A stretch of DNA of 64,000 nt from Sandaracinaceae bacterium (GTDB lineage: Bacteria > Myxococcota_A > Polyangia > Polyangiales > Houyiibacteriaceae): assembly GCA_020633075.1 (NCBI GenBank), contig JACKEI010000002.1:868001-932000 (forward strand), written 5' to 3'. Positions 17,174 to 24,135 of this stretch are shown in pieces (the first letter of the stretch is position 1; every line of letters starts with the position of its first letter). A model generated the notes under the pieces. It did no database searches. It had not been told where the DNA came from and was given only the letters and a program-made list of their open reading frames with translations. A program made the translations under genes and the position numbers.

Positions 17174-17180
17174 GCAGTGT

Positions 17181-17984
17181 CTAGCGGAGCACCGAGGGGT
17201 CGAGCTCGAGGCTGATGGGGCAGTGGTCCGAGCCCATCACGTCGGGGTGGATCCGAGCGTCACGGAGGAAGGGCAACACGCCTTCGGACACGAACGCCAG
17301 ATCAATTCGCCAGCCCACGTTGCGCTCGCGGATGCCGGCCCGCTGACTCCACCACGTGTACTGCTCTGCGGCGTCGGGGTAGCGGTGGCGGAAGGAGTCG
17401 GTCCACCCGTTACCGAGAATGGCTCGCAGCCCCTCGCGCTCTTCGGGGAGAAAGCCGCTGGTCTTCTGGTTGGTCTTGGGCCGCGCCAGGTCGATCTCCT
17501 CCGGGGCCGTGTTGAAGTCACCCATCACGATGACGCGACCGCCGTTCTTGCGGCGCGGCTCCAGCAGCTCGAAGAGGCGCTCGGTGAACGCCAGCTTGTA
17601 GGGGACGCGCCCGTTGTCGCGGTCCTTGCCGTTGCCGTTGGGGAAGTAGACGTTGGCGATCGTGAGGGCGCCCAGCGTCAGGATCTGGACGCGCCCCTCG
17701 GCGTCGAACTCCGGCACCCCGAGGGAGGTCTCGACCTGGTCGAGGGGATGCCGTGAATAGAGCCCCACACCCGAGTAGCCCAGGCGCTCGGCGGCGGAGA
17801 AGTGCGTGTGGAAGCGCGACGGCTTGCGCAGCTCGTCGTCGAGCTGCTCCGGAGTGGCGCGGGTCTCCTGCAGCCCGACCACGTCGGCGCGCGCACCCCG
17901 GAGCCAGTCCAAGAAGCCCTTCTGAGCGCACGCGCGCAGCCCATTGACGTTCCACGAGTAGATGCGGGTGACCGTTGGCGGCAT
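17181..17984 (-). CDS. xth: Exodeoxyribonuclease III / AP endonuclease
   Basis: 267 residues. Mg-dependent 3'-5' exonuclease and apurinic-site endonuclease of base-excision repair. Motifs are YSWNVNGLRA, GLQETRA (metal-binding Glu), GDFNTAP and GSDHCP (catalytic His). The start MPPTVTRIYSWNVNG is typical; a longer frame from 18032 is unlikely. First gene of an xth-hflX pair, divergent from a Ser/Thr kinase operon. Confidence 0.95.
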   Translation of the reverse strand: MPPTVTRIYSWNVNGLRACAQKGFLDWLRGARADVVGLQETRATPEQLDDELRKPSRFHTHFSAAERLGYSGVGLYSRHPLDQVETSLGVPEFDAEGRVQILTLGALTIANVYFPNGNGKDRDNGRVPYKLAFTERLFELLEPRRKNGGRVIVMGDFNTAPEEIDLARPKTNQKTSGFLPEEREGLRAILGNGWTDSFRHRYPDAAEQYTWWSQRAGIRERNVGWRIDLAFVSEGVLPFLRDARIHPDVMGSDHCPISLELDPSVLR

Positions 17985-18060
17985 AGCCCGACCAGGTAGC
18001 ACGCCCGGCACGGCCAGGCAGATGACGCGCAAACATCTGCCGTGGCTAGAAGATTGAGGC

Positions 18061-18066
18061 TACAAT
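18061..18066 (+). promoter_or_regulatory. -10 hexamer TACAAT for kinase operon
   Basis: TACAAT ends 19 nt before the kinase ATG at 18086, giving a leader of about a dozen nt. No convincing -35 is seen. Confidence 0.45.
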
Positions 18067-18085
18067 CCTCGCCATCCAGGCGCGC

Positions 18086-19693
18086 ATGGTGAACGCACAC
18101 AGCCGAGACAGCGACCCTCTCGTGGGGGAGGTCATCGCGGAGAAGTACGCGATCGTGTCGTTGCTCGCGCGGGGCGGGATGGGCCGAGTCTATCGCGGCG
18201 TCCAGCTGGCGTTGGAGCGCGAGGTCGCCCTGAAGGTGCTGGACCTGCGCTGGCTCGTCCAGACCGGCAGCAACCCCGCCGTGGTGGACGACTTCCGGCG
18301 CCGCTTCGTGCTGGAGGCGGCCTCGGCCGCCAAGCTCACCCATCCCAACACCATCGTGATCCACGACTACGGTGCCGACGGGGACGACCTCCTGTACATG
18401 GTCATGGAGATGGTCGAGGGGCAGACGCTCGCGCAGCGCCTCGAGCGCGACGGACGGCTACCGCCTGAGACGGTGGTGCGCATCATGGCCCAGGTGTGCG
18501 GGTCTCTCGCCGAGGCGCACGGCCGCGGCATGGTGCACCGCGACCTCAAGCCGTCCAACATCATGCTCACGCAGCGGGGGAGTCAGCGCGAGTTCGTGAA
18601 GGTGCTCGACTTCGGCTTGGTCAAGCAGGAGGCGGACGTGAGCACCACGCGGAGCGGCGCCCTGATCGGCACCCCCCGCTACATGTCGCCGGAGCAGGTG
18701 GCCAACAGCGAGGTGACCGCCGCCAGTGACGTCTACGGGCTGGGCGCCTGCATGTATCATGCGCTCACGGGGCAGCCGCCCTTCGACTCCGAGTCGGCCT
18801 ACGTGCTCATGGCCGCGCACGTCAACGCGCGGCCTCCCGCCATGTCGGAGGTGGACCCTGACCTGCGCGTACCTGCCGCGCTGGAGCAGGTGGTGCTGCG
18901 CTGCCTCTCGAAGGCGCCCGAGCAGCGCTACGCCAGCATGGAAGAGGTCTCCATGGCGATGCAGGCGGCCCTCGGCGAGGACTTCACGCTGTCCGGCTCG
19001 CGCAGCCTGGTCGGGAGCGACTCCACGCCCCTCGGGAGGCTCCCCTCGAAGGACTGGACGCACTCGCTGACCGACTCCGCCGTCCGCCTGCCGGACGCGC
19101 ACGTCAGCACGGTGGCGCCGCCCGAGCGCCGCGCAGCCCTGGCCGTCTTGGTGCTGGCGGCGCTGGTGCTGGTGTTCTTCGGCGTCCTCGCGCTGCGGGG
19201 ACCGAGCGCGGGGCCGCTACAGGACCCGCCGGCGCAGCCCGCCGCGGACTCGTCGCTCACGTCGCCGCCGAACGCCGCCGGGCGGGTGGAGGTGTGGGTG
19301 CGCTCCACCCCGGAGGGGGCCCGCGTCGCCCGCGCCGGCGAGGACCTGGGCAACACCCCCGCGCGTCTGCTGTTGGGTCCCAACGACCGCTGGACGCTGA
19401 CTCTCAGCGCGCCCGGTCACGTAGACCGTACGTTGCGGGTCTCGGCCGCCCAGCGTGAGGTCAACGTGGTGCTGGAGGCCGCAGTCGCCGAGCCTGCAGC
19501 GCCGACCGACGCCGCGGACGAGCGGCCGCACGGGGACGTCACGCGGCCCACCGGGACCAGCGCGATGGACCCCGCCGCGACGGAGCGCCCCACGTCGGTG
19601 GGCACGCCCCGCACCGCCGGCAGCATGTCGGCGCCCAGCGCTGCCCCCGAGCACCGCACCGACAACCGCGACCCTTGGAACGACGAGCCATGA
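18086..19693 (+). CDS. Transmembrane Ser/Thr kinase with extracytoplasmic PEGA domain
   Basis: 535 residues. The kinase domain (~20-290) is complete: GGMGRVYRG, VALKVLD, HRDLKPSN, LDFGLV, GTPRYMSPEQ. A juxtamembrane linker follows, then one transmembrane helix (~350-370, LAVLVLAALVLVFFGVLAL). Next is a PEGA-type beta domain (~395-455: RVEVWVRSTPEGARVARAGE, APGHVDRTLRVSA), then a disordered Pro/Ala/Thr tail. PEGA domains are thought to contact surface glycan or protein. First gene of a three-gene operon; the next ATG overlaps its stop (ATGA). Confidence 0.93.
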   Translation: MVNAHSRDSDPLVGEVIAEKYAIVSLLARGGMGRVYRGVQLALEREVALKVLDLRWLVQTGSNPAVVDDFRRRFVLEAASAAKLTHPNTIVIHDYGADGDDLLYMVMEMVEGQTLAQRLERDGRLPPETVVRIMAQVCGSLAEAHGRGMVHRDLKPSNIMLTQRGSQREFVKVLDFGLVKQEADVSTTRSGALIGTPRYMSPEQVANSEVTAASDVYGLGACMYHALTGQPPFDSESAYVLMAAHVNARPPAMSEVDPDLRVPAALEQVVLRCLSKAPEQRYASMEEVSMAMQAALGEDFTLSGSRSLVGSDSTPLGRLPSKDWTHSLTDSAVRLPDAHVSTVAPPERRAALAVLVLAALVLVFFGVLALRGPSAGPLQDPPAQPAADSSLTSPPNAAGRVEVWVRSTPEGARVARAGEDLGNTPARLLLGPNDRWTLTLSAPGHVDRTLRVSAAQREVNVVLEAAVAEPAAPTDAADERPHGDVTRPTGTSAMDPAATERPTSVGTPRTAGSMSAPSAAPEHRTDNRDPWNDEP

Positions 19694-20592
19694 TGGGGGC
19701 TGCCGGCTCGCCGGCGTCGAGCGCGCGGCGTCCCGCGTTATCGGTGCCGCTCGTGGGTGTGGACGGCGCGTGCTTCACCGCCTTGCTCACGTCGATGCTG
19801 CTGGCAGTCGGCGGAGTGGCCGCCGCGCCCGCCTGGGCCCAGAGCCCCACGGCGGACGCGGGCGACGCCGACGACCGTCAGGCGCACGACGCGCGAGCCC
19901 GGGAGCTCTACATCTTGGGGGACGAGTTCTATGCCAACGGCCGTTACGAGGCCGCGGAGGAGGCGTTCGCCGAGGCCTATCGCCTCTCGGGGCGGCCGCT
20001 GTTGTTGTTCAACCTGGCCAACGCTCAAGAGCGGAGCGGGCGCTGGACCGACGCCGCCGACAACCTGCGCAGCTACCGCGAGCACGCCCCGCCGGCGGAG
20101 CTCCCGGCCCTGGACGCGCGCATTGGCGCCCTCGAGCGGCGCATCGCCGACCGAGACGCCGAGAGCCGCGAGGAGCCCGTGGTGGTCATTCAGCACGAGT
20201 CGGCGGACCTGCCCCAGCTGAGCGCCGAGGAGCTCGAGGTCCCGCGTCAGCCGGTGCGTCCGGAGCGCGTGCTGCTCCCCGTGGCCGCCGCGCTCACGGT
20301 GGGGACGTTCGTGCTTGCGCTGCGTGTGCGTGCTGCCCGACAAGACGCCCGCGCCGCGTGCGTCTCCAGCGCGGGCCAGCGCCTCTGCCTGCCCGACGCG
20401 GCGTCACCGCTCGCTCGTGACCGGCGCTTGAGTCTCTCCACCGACCTGATGGCAGCCGCGGCCCTCACCAGCGCCGCGCTGGGCGTCTGGACGCTGGTGC
20501 GCGGCCGCCGGGCGCGCGCGGTGGACGACCCGACCCTGCAGGTGGGCGTGTATCCAAGGGGCTTCCGCCTCGCGCTCGAGGGGGCGTTCTGA
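19690..20592 (+). CDS. Membrane TPR protein coupled to kinase
   Basis: 300 residues. A hydrophobic N-terminal segment (~27-48) reads as an uncleaved or late-cleaved signal, ending AAPAWAQSP. TPR motifs follow at ~60-135 (RARELYILGDEFYANGRYEA, PLLLFNLANAQERSG). Two more hydrophobic helices come near ~200-215 and ~250-270. The TPR part should be periplasmic. The start overlaps the kinase stop (ATGA), so it is co-translated. I recognise no specific family; myxobacterial kinases often have TPR neighbours. It could transmit a state between the binding protein and the kinase PEGA domain, but this is inference. Confidence 0.75.
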   Translation: MMGAAGSPASSARRPALSVPLVGVDGACFTALLTSMLLAVGGVAAAPAWAQSPTADAGDADDRQAHDARARELYILGDEFYANGRYEAAEEAFAEAYRLSGRPLLLFNLANAQERSGRWTDAADNLRSYREHAPPAELPALDARIGALERRIADRDAESREEPVVVIQHESADLPQLSAEELEVPRQPVRPERVLLPVAAALTVGTFVLALRVRAARQDARAACVSSAGQRLCLPDAASPLARDRRLSLSTDLMAAAALTSAALGVWTLVRGRRARAVDDPTLQVGVYPRGFRLALEGAF

Positions 20593-22076
20593 TGGGCCAC
20601 GTGCGCGTCGCCACGCTCGGCCGGTCACTCGCCGGCGTGCTCGCGTTCTCGCTGCCGCTCTGCGCGCTCTCTGCGCTGCTCGGGAGCTGCACGCTCTCGC
20701 GGGTGGATCGCCAGCGCTGTCAGGACCACGGGGAGTGCCGCGCTGCGTTCGGGGTCGGCTACGCCTGCACCGAGACGGGCTACTGCGAGCATCAGATCGC
20801 TCCTCGCTGCACCCGCACGCATCCGGTGGACTACTTCGAGAACCCCGCCGAGTACCAGTCGTACATGCCGCTCGGCGTCATCGTGAATCGCTCCCTCGCG
20901 GCGCACGAGGCGCGCGCCAACGCGGTGCAGATCGTGGCCGAGCTGGCCAACTCGCAGGGGGGCTTCGGCGACCGTGAGCGCGTGGCGGTGGTGGTCTGCA
21001 CCACGGAAGAGAACGCGGCCCTGGACGACGCGACTTCGGCCGAGGCGGCGGTCGCTTCGTCGCACTGGCTGCACGATGTCCTGGGCGCGCCCGCCATCGT
21101 CGGGCCCGCCGCGTCCTCCCTCGTCAAGGCGGCGTTCGAGGCGCTGGGGGACCGCGACCTCGTGTTGATGAGCATGTCGGCGACGAGCGCGGAGCTAACC
21201 ACCCTCGAGCCTCCAGCCTCGGACGACGCACCGGGCAGGCTCTGGCGCACGGCGGTGCCGGACACCTTCCAGGCGCGGGCCATCATCGCGGACCTGCGCT
21301 CACGCGGTCAGACCCGCGTCGCGGTCGTCCACCAAGACGACACGTACGGCGCCGGTCTCGGCGCCGAGCTCGAAGAGGGCTTCACGGGGCCCGGCGAGAG
21401 CGTGGTCCGGCTCTCGTACGGTGCGGACCCGCGCTCGGCGCTGGAGGCGGTCGCGGCCGACGCCACCTTGACCGAGGTAGTCTTCGTCGGCGCGGTGGAT
21501 CAGGTACGCGGCTTCCTGTTGTTCGTGTCGGGGAACAGCGCCTTCGACGGCCGCGCGCTCTTCGTGACCGACACCGCGGCCAGCGTCGACCTCTTCGCCG
21601 CTCCAGCCGCGCCCGACGCGGTCTACGCGCGCGTTCGAGGTACCCGCGCCGGCGCGCCGACCGGGAGCGTCAACGGCTTCTTCCGCGGCAGCTATCTGTT
21701 CGCGTTCCAAGAGGACCCGGACCTGTTCTCGTTCGTCGCGAACGCGTACGACGCCGCCTTCATGGTCATCTACGGCGCCGCGTGGGCCGCCGCCAACGAC
21801 GGCTCGTCGCGCAGCGGCCGCTCCATCGCGCGCGGTATGCGGCAGCTGAGCGCAGGCTTGCCGGTCGCGCTCGGCGCGACGACGTGGTCCACCGCGCTCA
21901 CCGAGCTCGAGGCCGGGCGGCCCATCGACCTCGCGGGCGCGTCGGGCAACCTGGACGTCGACCCGCTCACCGAGGAGATGACTGGCGACGTCGAGGTCTG
22001 GACGATCGACGTCAGCGGCGCGCCGCGCATCGTCGTGGACCAGCGCTACTCGGCGGCCGAGCTCTCCGCGTTGTGA
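20592..22076 (+). CDS. Periplasmic type-1 substrate-binding lipoprotein (amino-acid/urea-binding-like)
   Basis: 494 residues. Signal peptide with lipobox LLGSC (Cys ~34), a small Cys-rich segment (~38-75), then a two-lobed type-1 periplasmic-binding fold. Markers are PLGVIVNRS, IVGPAASSLVKAAFEAL, RVAVVHQDDTYGAGLGAEL and FVANAYDAAFMVIYGAAWA, as in branched-chain amino-acid ABC binding proteins. No permease or ATPase gene is near. It lies third in a kinase operon with TGATG coupling, so it is more likely a sensor for the kinase than a transporter part. The Cys-rich N-terminal insert is unusual for the family. Confidence 0.85.
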   Translation: MGHVRVATLGRSLAGVLAFSLPLCALSALLGSCTLSRVDRQRCQDHGECRAAFGVGYACTETGYCEHQIAPRCTRTHPVDYFENPAEYQSYMPLGVIVNRSLAAHEARANAVQIVAELANSQGGFGDRERVAVVVCTTEENAALDDATSAEAAVASSHWLHDVLGAPAIVGPAASSLVKAAFEALGDRDLVLMSMSATSAELTTLEPPASDDAPGRLWRTAVPDTFQARAIIADLRSRGQTRVAVVHQDDTYGAGLGAELEEGFTGPGESVVRLSYGADPRSALEAVAADATLTEVVFVGAVDQVRGFLLFVSGNSAFDGRALFVTDTAASVDLFAAPAAPDAVYARVRGTRAGAPTGSVNGFFRGSYLFAFQEDPDLFSFVANAYDAAFMVIYGAAWAAANDGSSRSGRSIARGMRQLSAGLPVALGATTWSTALTELEAGRPIDLAGASGNLDVDPLTEEMTGDVEVWTIDVSGAPRIVVDQRYSAAELSAL

Positions 22077-22077
22077 A

Positions 22078-22096
22078 CTGCCGTCCTCTCCGGCAG
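22078..22096 (+). terminator. Hairpin after binding-protein gene
   Basis: CTGCCG (22078-22083), 7-nt loop, CGGCAG (22091-22096), directly after the stop codon and between convergent genes. There is no T-tract, so intrinsic termination is doubtful. Confidence 0.3.
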
Positions 22097-22131
22097 GCGC
22101 CGGGGCCCATGTCGCCGGGCGCGCCTCGGGC

Positions 22132-23943
22132 TCAGTTTCTGCGGCGCCGGCGCCGGCGCCGCTGGGGCTCTTCTTCGGGCGCGATGTAGGGGGGATCGAT
22201 GGCCCACTCCGGCACGGGCTGCTCGCGAGCCGTGCAGTCCAGCGCGTAGAGCGCCGCCGCCTCGGCGAAGAAGTCGCGCGTCTGGATGGAGCCGAACTTG
22301 CCGGACCGAAGGCGCCCCTGGCTGCCGGTGATGAGCCGGATGCGGTCCTTCAGCCTGCGGGGCATCGCGATGCGCTCGGAGACCTCTTCCATGAACCACT
22401 CGAAGGCCGCCGCCTGGTTGCGCGCGCCGTCGAGCGCCTCGTTCAGAGGCCCGAGCAAGAGCGCGGAGACCATCACCGCTTCACTGATCGTCTCGCCGGC
22501 GGCTACCTGAGCGTCCAGCGCTGCGAGGCGTCGCCACGTCAGGTCCGCGTCGGGTGCGCGGTCGTCCAGGTAGCCCGCGAGCTCCGGGAGGATCTCGGCC
22601 AGCACCCCCAGATCCCACGCCAGGTAGAAGGACCGGTGCGCCGCGCCGCCGCGTAGCAGCCGGAAGATCTCTTCCAGGATGCGGGGCTTGGCGGCGCGCG
22701 CCAGCTCGCCGCGGTAGGCCTGGATGGCGTCGAGCACGTCGGCGGCGATGCCCAGGTCGAGGCGCGCGCTGAACTTGATGGCGCGCAGGATGCGTACCGG
22801 GTCCTCGCGGAAGCGCACGATGGGGTCACCGATCATGCGCAGGAGGTGGCGCTCGACGTCGGCCATGCCGCCCACGTAGTCGATCACCTCTTCGTGCTCG
22901 ATGTCGTAGAACATCCCATTGATGGTGAAGTCGCGCCGGATGGCGTCCTCGAAGGGCTCCCCGAAGACGTTGTCGTTCACGATGAGCAGGTCTTCGTCCG
23001 GCCGGATGTCGTCCGCGCTGGCGCTCGGCACCAGCCGCGTCGGCTCGTAGTCCGACACCAGGGGCCAGCTGCGCGCCAGGTCCGCCGGCACGCGGTCGAT
23101 GCGCTGCCCGTGGTCGCGCCGGAAGGTGGCCACCTCGATGATCTTGCCGCCGGAGAAGAGCACGTGCGCCAACCGGAAGCGCCGGCCGATGACGCGGCAG
23201 TTGCGGAAGATGCGCCGCACGTCCTGCGGGCGCGCGCTCGTGGCCACGTCGAAGTCCTTGGGGGACTTGCCCAGCAGCAGGTCGCGGACGCCGCCGCCCA
23301 CCAGGTACGCTTGGTAGCCGTGCTGAGACAGGCGCAGCAGCACCTTGACGGCGTCCTGGTCCATCGCCTCCTCGGGGAAGCGCACCTCGTACACGGCGGG
23401 CTCCGGCTCGTCGTCGTCGGCGCCCACGCCGCGGGGGCTCGGCCGGGGCTGCGCCTCCTCGTCATCGAAGTCGTCGTAGGCGCGGCCCGAGCGGCGGCTG
23501 GTCTTCCGCCCTCCGGAGGCGCCCGACTCGGCGCGGCGGGCGGTCCCGGCGTCGGTGCTGGAGGCTCCTCGCTCCTCGCTCTCCGGGCGGTCCTTGCGCT
23601 CCGGGCGGTCCTTGCGCTCCGGGCGGTCCTTGCGCTCCGGGCGGTCCTTGCGCTCCGGGCGGTCCTTGCGCTCCGGGCGGTCGCTCTTGGCGCGGCCGTC
23701 GGCGGCGACCTTGGGCTTGGGCTTGGGCTTGGTCTTGGGCTTGCGCTTTGGGGCCTCTGCCAAGAGCGCGCCAGCATCAGCGGCAGGTGCGACGGCCTTT
23801 GGCGTGTCGCTCGCGGTGCGGGTGCGGCGGCGTGTGCGGGGCCCGGTGGTCTGGCTCTCACCGCTCGGTCCGGCTGGACTCGCGGCGGGAGCGCCCGACG
23901 CACCGTCCGCCCGAGGGGGCTTGGGTGGGGCAGCTTCGTTCAT
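22132..23943 (-). CDS. pcnB: Poly(A) polymerase I (PcnB-type) with repetitive basic N terminus
   Basis: 603 residues. The nucleotidyltransferase core is YLVGGGVRDLLLGKSPKDFD, with RRDFTINGMFYD and GDPIVRFREDPVRILRAIKF. A PcnB C-terminal helical region follows and the protein ends in eight consecutive arginines; E. coli PcnB also has an Arg-rich tail. Residues 1-185 are an added low-complexity arm: basic KPKTKPKPKPK, then five DRPERK units plus a partial sixth, then acidic patches. It polyadenylates RNA 3' ends; a CCA-adding role is less likely given the C terminus. It is convergent with the binding-protein gene and divergent from alaS. Confidence 0.92.
   Translation of the reverse strand: MNEAAPPKPPRADGASGAPAASPAGPSGESQTTGPRTRRRTRTASDTPKAVAPAADAGALLAEAPKRKPKTKPKPKPKVAADGRAKSDRPERKDRPERKDRPERKDRPERKDRPERKDRPESEERGASSTDAGTARRAESGASGGRKTSRRSGRAYDDFDDEEAQPRPSPRGVGADDDEPEPAVYEVRFPEEAMDQDAVKVLLRLSQHGYQAYLVGGGVRDLLLGKSPKDFDVATSARPQDVRRIFRNCRVIGRRFRLAHVLFSGGKIIEVATFRRDHGQRIDRVPADLARSWPLVSDYEPTRLVPSASADDIRPDEDLLIVNDNVFGEPFEDAIRRDFTINGMFYDIEHEEVIDYVGGMADVERHLLRMIGDPIVRFREDPVRILRAIKFSARLDLGIAADVLDAIQAYRGELARAAKPRILEEIFRLLRGGAAHRSFYLAWDLGVLAEILPELAGYLDDRAPDADLTWRRLAALDAQVAAGETISEAVMVSALLLGPLNEALDGARNQAAAFEWFMEEVSERIAMPRRLKDRIRLITGSQGRLRSGKFGSIQTRDFFAEAAALYALDCTAREQPVPEWAIDPPYIAPEEEPQRRRRRRRRN
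23581..23682 (-). repeat. 18-nt tandem repeat in pcnB (DRPERK units)
   Basis: Five perfect copies of an 18-nt unit (starts 23581, 23599, 23617, 23635, 23653) and 12 nt of a sixth. It encodes DRPERK repeats in the N-terminal arm of the poly(A) polymerase. Perfect identity implies recent slippage, so the copy number is likely to vary between strains. Confidence 0.95.
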
Positions 23944-24017
23944 GGCTCTCTCTGGATCCGCACAGGCCGCCCGGGATGGGAAGAGGAGAGTCCGGGGCGG
24001 CTCGTGGCAGCGCGCCA

Positions 24018-24029
24018 GACGTTGACGTC
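24018..24029. promoter_or_regulatory. Palindrome GACGTTGACGTC with -35-like TTGACG, pcnB-alaS intergenic
   Basis: GACGT / ACGTC arms around TG in the 192-bp divergent region. TTGACG (24022-24027) within it could serve as a -35. No good -10 follows at 16-18 nt. Operator role speculative. Confidence 0.25.
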
Positions 24030-24122
24030 CTGTAGGAGTGGTCGCTCATAGCAGTCTGCCGGCGGCGTGGCAATGCGGCACGACAGGAGCGGCTCCGACT
24101 CGCGCGACTCGCTGGAATGGAA

Positions 24123-24128
24123 TACAAC
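24123..24128 (+). promoter_or_regulatory. -10-like TACAAC, 7 nt from alaS GTG
   Basis: TACAAC, 7 nt, GTG (24136). The spacing equals the leaderless pattern and supports the GTG over the ATG at 24067. Confidence 0.4.
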
Positions 24129-24135
24129 CGCGCCC

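Noticed and set aside
20592..22076. ABC transporter locus
   Set aside because: Only a binding protein is present; neighbours are a kinase and a TPR protein, and no permease or ATPase lies nearby.
23581..23682. CRISPR-like regular array
   Set aside because: Units are contiguous 18-nt repeats without spacers and lie in frame inside pcnB.
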